The translations under genes and the position numbers were made by a program. The notes below the pieces were generated by a model. That model ran no database searches. It was not told where the DNA came from and worked only from the letters and a program-made list of their open reading frames with translations. A DNA stretch of 13,158 bases from Candidatus Woesearchaeota archaeon CG11_big_fil_rev_8_21_14_0_20_43_8 (GTDB taxonomy: Archaea > Nanobdellota > Nanobdellia > Woesearchaeales > CG08-08-20-14). Every line of letters begins with the position of its first letter. Position 1 is the first letter of the stretch. The stretch lies in assembly GCA_002762705.1 (NCBI GenBank), contig PCVE01000106.1:1-13158 (forward strand), in the 5' to 3' direction. Shown piece after piece: positions 9,034 to 13,158 of the stretch.

Positions 9034-10288
9034 TTATGATCGAATGATCGACGATGCACATTATTGCAGGACTGTATCTGGTGATGTTGATCTGATTGTT
9101 GAATTCTCAAACCGGTTCTTTTCAGGTGATACTTTAAAGATGGCATTATCGCTTGTCAAATTTGATTATGGGACAGAACTTAAAAAAGAAGTTGTGTTAC
9201 GTGGTATATTTGGTCCGCTCATACGAAGATATTGTGTGAAAAAGATGCATCTACGTGACGGTGGCCTGTTCTTCCTTCCCGACATGGAGATATATTCTGC
9301 AGTGATTAGATTCGCTTCTGAGAACAAGGATATCATTGGCTCGCTCACATCGACGGGGATCTCGATGGGCAGGACAGCTGGCGAAGTGATATACAATCTT
9401 GGATTCGGTGAGATGGAAGACACGCTTACTGTGTTTACTGATCTAGCGATACTTTCAAAAAATCATGTGTTTACTGGGGATCTATTTAGATATTTCCAGC
9501 GCAATGAAGGAAACCCAGTGGCACGGAAAGTTCTCGAAGAGATGTTCGATACATTGACCCATCCATCAGCTATCCAGCATAGATCCTCCCAAATAGATAA
9601 GACTCTTGAATTCTATGTGAAAAATCATCGGTCTCTGGAACGGTTGTGGCGTTCTGGGGATCAGTTTGATGATCTTTTCGATGCGATGAATGTCGTGTCT
9701 GCGCAGCTTTCAAAATATCCGGGTGCGCACGCATTGCAGCAGAAAGCCTATTCTCTTTGTTCAAGCCTTTTCATGATAGACAAAAGACAAGTTGGATGGT
9801 TCGCAGATGCGATGGATGTTATAGAAACAAGTTCGCAATATCCATTGGAGAATCTTATCCGTGACATAGAGATGGAGCATTTTCCAGATATGGTGGCAGC
9901 GATGGAGAGATATAAGGATTTTGAACTAGTGAAAGGCTGCATAGTCGAGATCAAGCCTGGTGACAGTAATCTCAAAAGATTGCTCCAGCTTGATATAGAT
10001 AGTATCCCGTGGCCACACTTGCGCTTATTGACATCGCAGAGGTATCCGGGCCTTGCATCTGGTCTTGTCTATGGCGCGCTCAAGTCATTGATCGATATCG
10101 CAGCTGTTGATAGGCACGGGGGATACCTTGAAAAGATACTCCTGAATGGAACACATATTTTTAAGGATGATCCCGCAGCAGGTCTTGAGTTCATCGCGTC
10201 GCTTGGAAACATAATACATGGGCTTATATCATCTGGTGATACTGAATCAGCTGACCAGATCATTGATAATTTGATGCAATTTGAATGA
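9023..10288 (+). CDS. Uncharacterised helical protein C of the VWA-MoxR cluster
   Basis: This is a soluble, helix-rich protein of about 421 residues that I do not recognise; no catalytic motif, signal peptide or membrane segment is visible. The frame stays open upstream to an ATG at 8837, but that would overlap the previous gene by almost 200 bases and give an implausible N-terminus. I chose the ATG at 9023 (protein begins MALDYDRMIDD), with a weak GGA eight bases upstream and an 11-base overlap with the previous gene. ATG 9014, which adds three residues, and ATG 9044 are alternatives. The protein is encoded last in the overlapping run and is followed by a 78-base gap before the ATPase. It may be a distant relative of helical proteins A and B, but I could not align them by eye. 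Confidence 0.78.
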   Translation: MALDYDRMIDDAHYCRTVSGDVDLIVEFSNRFFSGDTLKMALSLVKFDYGTELKKEVVLRGIFGPLIRRYCVKKMHLRDGGLFFLPDMEIYSAVIRFASENKDIIGSLTSTGISMGRTAGEVIYNLGFGEMEDTLTVFTDLAILSKNHVFTGDLFRYFQRNEGNPVARKVLEEMFDTLTHPSAIQHRSSQIDKTLEFYVKNHRSLERLWRSGDQFDDLFDAMNVVSAQLSKYPGAHALQQKAYSLCSSLFMIDKRQVGWFADAMDVIETSSQYPLENLIRDIEMEHFPDMVAAMERYKDFELVKGCIVEIKPGDSNLKRLLQLDIDSIPWPHLRLLTSQRYPGLASGLVYGALKSLIDIAAVDRHGGYLEKILLNGTHIFKDDPAAGLEFIASLGNIIHGLISSGDTESADQIIDNLMQFE

Positions 10289-10293
10289 GAACC

Positions 10294-10303
10294 TTTTTAA
10301 ATA
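10294..10303 (+). promoter_or_regulatory. Candidate archaeal TATA box for the MoxR-class ATPase gene
   Basis: TTTTTAAATA lies 63 bases before the ATG at 10367, just after the stop codon of helical gene C, with a purine-rich GAGAACC upstream that could act as a BRE. Transcription would begin near 10322-10330, leaving a leader of about 40 bases. The T run could also help end the upstream transcript. Confidence 0.5.
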
Positions 10304-10353
10304 ACTGTATCTTATGGATTCTTTGGAGAGGGGAACCATATTTTTTGATAAGC

Positions 10354-10361
10354 AGGTGGTG
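10354..10361 (+). promoter_or_regulatory. Shine-Dalgarno site for the ATPase gene
   Basis: AGGTGGTG ends five bases before the ATG at 10367 and resembles the archaeal GGAGGTGAT consensus. It supports the chosen start. Confidence 0.6.
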
Positions 10362-10366
10362 TCATC

Positions 10367-11686
10367 ATGGATTTATCTCTGTTAGATAGGTATGGCGATA
10401 TATTCTATATCGCAAGCCAGTCCAAGGATTTTGGTGGATCAGGCAGAAGTATTCTGGAAGATGAAGTGCAGAGATGCTTCGCTGCGACAGAACTTGAGAT
10501 CCCGATAGTATGTGAAGGCGAGCCTGGTGTAGGGAAGAATCAGCTGACATATTTTTTCGCTAATGCTCTTCATCCGACAGTTGATGACGGGAGACCTGAA
10601 AGAGTCAACTGTACGCAGGATATGTTATGGAACGACATTGTCGGCGACATGACGCAGGAGCTTGGGAAGGATGAGGACGGTAACATAATAGCAGCAAGCC
10701 ATACGCCGTTCAAGCCAAAACAAGTAGTCATCGCGATGCGGAAAGGCAAGCTTCTTGTGATTGATGAGCCTAATCAGCTTGAAGATGGAATCCAGATCGG
10801 TCTTAACCCGTTACTTGAACAAGGTGTCAGGGTCCTTGAGGTAGATGGGAAGCTTGAATCAGCACAGAAAGGTTTTCAGGTTATGCTTCTATACAACCAA
10901 GGAGAAGGAGAGAACAAGACAGATCTCAAATATTCTACGCGTACGCGTTGTGAATACATCAAGTTCAATCCTTTCAATACTGATCTCCAGGCAAGGATAG
11001 CATTGATAAAATCCGGACTTGTCAGGCCTACAGATCTGATCGATAGATCGATGGAAATCCGTGCGATCGGCATATCTGAAGATGCATCCGGACGGATAGA
11101 ATCATATATGCCTCTGAAGGCAAGAGATAACGAGTTTGTGAATTTCTATACCGATGTTCCTGTCGACGGACTGCGTGTTGTCCCATATTTGATGTATAAA
11201 GGTTTGCCGAATGCTTCTTTCTTGCATGTTGATCCAGAGATAAATCGGTTCTATGTTATCGCATCTGGCTTTGTGAAGTTCTGCGAGACTGCAAGATCAT
11301 TGATAAATTATGGCACTGGAAAACTTTCTCAGAATATACAGAATGCACTTTCATCAAACACAGATCTTCAATCTGGTCTTGTGAATCTTGGGATCAGACC
11401 ACCGTCGCCAAGGCAGGTGATATTCGCCATGCAGAAATACAAGAGACTAGAAGAGAAAGGCGCATCTATCGATTTCATATTCCCAAACATAACAAAAGGC
11501 ATAATAGAGAATATCTGCGCTGGTGGCAAGGGAGACGAATCATTAGGCAGCAAGAATGGATTGAATGTCACTTTTGAGCAGACATTATATCGTATAGCCA
11601 GTCTCCACAGCATACATCTAGGTGGACATGAATATCATCTTGTGCCGCAGGAGATGTTCGCTTCTCTGAATGATATTTCACATTGA
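10367..11686 (+). CDS. MoxR/NorQ/CbbQ-class AAA+ ATPase
   Basis: This 439-residue AAA+ protein shows Walker A GEPGVGKN at 51-58, Walker B LLVIDE at 129-134, sensor-1 Asn177 in LLYNQ, an arginine pair at 192 and 194 in the usual arginine-finger region, and a lid with Ser-Pro-Arg at 347-349 (sensor 2). The segment LLEQGVRVLEVDG matches the MoxR/NorQ pattern in which a hairpin follows Walker B. Such ATPases form hexamers that work with a VWA partner, here probably the NorD-like protein encoded at 3685, to remodel or load metal into a target. Two features are unusual. The Walker A Thr/Ser after Lys57 is Asn58. About 150 residues separate the arginine-finger region from the lid motif, making the protein clearly longer than CbbQ or NorQ (about 270 residues). 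No membrane segment is seen. The fold assignment is firm; the biological target is unknown. Confidence 0.9.
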   Translation: MDLSLLDRYGDIFYIASQSKDFGGSGRSILEDEVQRCFAATELEIPIVCEGEPGVGKNQLTYFFANALHPTVDDGRPERVNCTQDMLWNDIVGDMTQELGKDEDGNIIAASHTPFKPKQVVIAMRKGKLLVIDEPNQLEDGIQIGLNPLLEQGVRVLEVDGKLESAQKGFQVMLLYNQGEGENKTDLKYSTRTRCEYIKFNPFNTDLQARIALIKSGLVRPTDLIDRSMEIRAIGISEDASGRIESYMPLKARDNEFVNFYTDVPVDGLRVVPYLMYKGLPNASFLHVDPEINRFYVIASGFVKFCETARSLINYGTGKLSQNIQNALSSNTDLQSGLVNLGIRPPSPRQVIFAMQKYKRLEEKGASIDFIFPNITKGIIENICAGGKGDESLGSKNGLNVTFEQTLYRIASLHSIHLGGHEYHLVPQEMFASLNDISH

Positions 11687-11735
11687 TTATTTCTTAATGG
11701 TGATATTGTCAGAACTGCCCGATGGATAATGCAAA

Positions 11736-11746
11736 AGATATATATT
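11736..11746 (+). promoter_or_regulatory. Possible TATA box for the membrane hydrolase gene
   Basis: AGATATATATT lies about 80 bases before the ATG at 11828, preceded by GCAAA as a possible BRE. The surrounding 141-base gap shows no other clear signal, apart from a GTGAT at 11818-11822 that could be a weak ribosome binding site. Confidence 0.35.
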
Positions 11747-11827
11747 CGCGTCTGATTGAATAATGAAAATGCAGTGAAAGTCATTTCATCTTTGAGAAGA
11801 AACTTGAAAAATTTGATGTGATCAATC

Positions 11828-12376
11828 ATGACTCCGCTAGGACATCTGTTATTTGGTTATCTATTCTTTCTTGTCTTATCTAAGATCTATTCAAGATTGA
11901 GTCTATCCGAATTCCTTTTCGGCGCGTTGCTTCCTGATATCGATGCTCTGCTGCTGATAACCGGCGGATATTTCCTGTATCACGGGATGTTCACACATAG
12001 CGTCTTCTTCCTGCTTTTTGTGGCTATCATTTTTGGGATAAGGTTCTCAAGTGTGAGCATATTCGCTGGCGGGATGCTGCATCTTGTGATCGACATGGTG
12101 CTCGCGGACACGAATCCATTGAATGGTCTTGGCATGCGGCTTCTATGGCCATTGTCCGGCGTGCAGTTCTATCTTGGGTGGTTCGATCTCTCTTTTTTCC
12201 CTTCTGGTTACTGGGTGCATCTGATCCAGAATGCGGCATATGAGATTATATTGTTCATGGCCATACTTATCTTGTATCTAGTGACATATCGATTGCTTAC
12301 CAAGAGAAGTTTCCTGTCCGGATTCCATGCATTTCTTGGCCCATTGAAAAAAACTATAAAATCTTTCAAAAATTAA
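11828..12376 (+). CDS. YdjM/DUF457-type membrane-bound metal-dependent hydrolase
   Basis: This is a 182-residue integral membrane protein with about four hydrophobic segments. The family signature is present in order: His6 in MTPLGH, LPDID with Asp37 and Asp39, HGMFTHS with His52 and His57, then GGMLHLVID with His85 and Asp89, and NPLNGLGMRLLWPLSG after it. These conserved His and Asp residues are thought to hold a metal at the membrane face. The family (PF04307) is annotated as an inner-membrane metal-dependent hydrolase whose natural substrate is not well defined. Length fits the family, and the start is supported by the conserved N-terminal MTPLGH. A GTGAT five bases upstream is the only ribosome binding signal. 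It is a single gene separated from its neighbours by 141 and 194 bases, so it is probably not part of the ATPase cluster. Confidence 0.85.
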   Translation: MTPLGHLLFGYLFFLVLSKIYSRLSLSEFLFGALLPDIDALLLITGGYFLYHGMFTHSVFFLLFVAIIFGIRFSSVSIFAGGMLHLVIDMVLADTNPLNGLGMRLLWPLSGVQFYLGWFDLSFFPSGYWVHLIQNAAYEIILFMAILILYLVTYRLLTKRSFLSGFHAFLGPLKKTIKSFKN

Positions 12377-12503
12377 CGGTTTCTTGTAGATAGAATGTTT
12401 CGATTGATAGTCTCAAAATGAGGATGTGTTCATTAAAGCTCTTCTGCAGGCATCTTAATACGTCTTTCGCAGGTGAAGATCGCAAGCGCAGTCTTGCCAA
12501 AGG

Positions 12504-12511
12504 TTTATAAA
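12504..12511 (+). promoter_or_regulatory. TATA box for the HAD hydrolase gene
   Basis: TTTATAAA is a near-consensus archaeal TATA box 59 bases before the ATG at 12571. It puts the transcription start near 12532-12538 and leaves a leader of about 35 bases containing the ribosome binding site. It lies in a 194-base gap in which I see no other convincing element. Confidence 0.6.
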
Positions 12512-12557
12512 GGTGTGCCAGTAACCGTGAGCCATATAAGATTGCTCGGTTGATTTT

Positions 12558-12565
12558 GGAGTGAT
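12558..12565 (+). promoter_or_regulatory. Shine-Dalgarno site for the HAD hydrolase gene
   Basis: GGAGTGAT, one base short of GGAGGTGAT, ends five bases before the ATG at 12571. It fixes the start and suggests that the 16S rRNA carries the usual archaeal anti-SD tail. Confidence 0.7.
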
Positions 12566-12570
12566 AAAAA

Positions 12571-13158
12571 ATGGCAAACAAAGCAGTGATATTTGATATC
12601 GATGACACGCTCATACATACTTCAGATTATTCTGAGATAAATTACAAAGATACAGTCTTTGCTATGATCGAGAAAGTGACAAAGGGAAGAGGTCTTCCCG
12701 AAAGAAATATCATCCGTGGAAAAGAGAGACTCAAGCGTATCCTCAATACAAATGAAGACTATATCCATGGGAATGCTATCCAGCTTCTTGTCAATGAATA
12801 TCGTATGGAACTTTTAGTCAGTGCAATGCGCGGGAATACGAAAGCCAAAGACTGGTTGCAGAGGATGGACCCTGAGCATATAGCCGAAATCGGGCTTGAG
12901 GAATTCAAGAAGATAAAAGAAGTCAAATTGCAGCGGAATATCGGCACAAGAGATACTTTGGAATTCCTGCTTGAGCGGAATTTCAAGCTTGGGATAGTCA
13001 CGACTGGAACTCCTCGTCATCAGATAGAAAAATTGAAACTTACCGGATTATATGATTATTTTAAAGGGCATATCTTGGCTTCACGTGATTCTGCAGAAGT
13101 CAAACCATTACCTGTCTTATACAACAGGGTCTTGGCTGGTATGGATGCTGATCCCGGT
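12571..13158 (+). CDS. HAD-superfamily hydrolase (3' end missing)
   Basis: The first 196 codons are visible, and the frame is open to the right edge. Motif I is D9-I-D11-D12-T13 (nucleophile Asp9, acid/base Asp11). Motif II is Thr144 in GIVTTG, and motif III is Lys178 in EVKPLP. The acidic motif IV should lie just beyond the window. About 100 residues between motifs I and II are helical and charged, as in a C1 cap, so the protein fits the HAD-IA phosphatase group such as phosphoglycolate phosphatase-like enzymes. The substrate cannot be told from this part. The start is supported by a TATA box at 12504 and a GGAGTGAT site. No functional link to the preceding genes is evident. Confidence 0.88.
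   Translation, partial: MANKAVIFDIDDTLIHTSDYSEINYKDTVFAMIEKVTKGRGLPERNIIRGKERLKRILNTNEDYIHGNAIQLLVNEYRMELLVSAMRGNTKAKDWLQRMDPEHIAEIGLEEFKKIKEVKLQRNIGTRDTLEFLLERNFKLGIVTTGTPRHQIEKLKLTGLYDYFKGHILASRDSAEVKPLPVLYNRVLAGMDADPG

Noticed and set aside
11687..11827. Possible C/D-box small RNA in the gap after the ATPase
   Set aside because: TGATG-like and CTGA-like pieces occur, but not in the right order and spacing for C/D boxes with guides.
12482..12497. Short inverted repeat GCAAG...CTTGC as a possible terminator
   Set aside because: It has only a five-base stem and no T run follows; archaeal terminators are usually T-rich tracts.
12418..12510. Small 30-codon frame with two cysteines and a basic C-terminus between the membrane hydrolase and HAD genes
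   Set aside because: There is no ribosome binding site or promoter in front, and its end overlaps the TATA box of the HAD gene.
12366..12614. 82-codon open frame on the minus strand across the gap before the HAD gene
   Set aside because: It covers the promoter, ribosome binding site and start of the HAD gene, and has no recognisable domain.

Overview
The window looks like chromosomal DNA from an uncultured archaeon, most likely a DPANN-type lineage. Three things suggest this: TATA-box-like promoters paired with GGTGAT/GGAGTGAT-type ribosome binding sites; a very large sequon-rich surface protein ending in a PGF-pre-PGF-like module, a Thr/Pro stalk and one membrane anchor; and compact, overlapping genes. 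The phylum assignment is inference, because the window has no rRNA or other marker gene. All eight genes lie on the + strand, and no gap between genes exceeds 200 bases. I saw no tRNA, rRNA, CRISPR array, insertion sequence or attachment site.

Left part (1-3674): the C-terminal 1223 or so residues of a giant extracellular protein that enters from outside the window. It has Ig-like domains, an eight-copy FG-GAP/VCBS calcium-loop repeat with an almost exact 55-residue period, a cadherin-like domain, a PGF-pre-PGF-like domain, a stalk, a transmembrane helix and a small helical cytoplasmic tail.

Middle part (3685-11686): a compact five-gene cluster and the main point of interest. It starts with a 940-residue NorD/CbbO-like protein (HECTH metal motif, acidic linker, C-terminal VWA domain with an intact MIDAS) and ends with a 439-residue MoxR/NorQ/CbbQ-class AAA+ ATPase. 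Between them are three overlapping genes for soluble, apparently all-helical proteins of 386, 460 and about 421 residues that I do not recognise. By analogy with CbbQ-CbbO and NorQ-NorD, the ATPase and VWA protein probably form a remodelling or metal-insertion machine, and the helical proteins are candidate adaptors or substrate receptors. The first four genes overlap or nearly abut. The ATPase has its own promoter-like sequence, which would allow it to be made in excess.

Right part (11828-13158): a YdjM/DUF457-type membrane metal-dependent hydrolase and the first 196 residues of a HAD-family hydrolase that runs off the right edge. Both have their own promoter-like sequences and look like ordinary housekeeping or accessory genes unrelated to the cluster.
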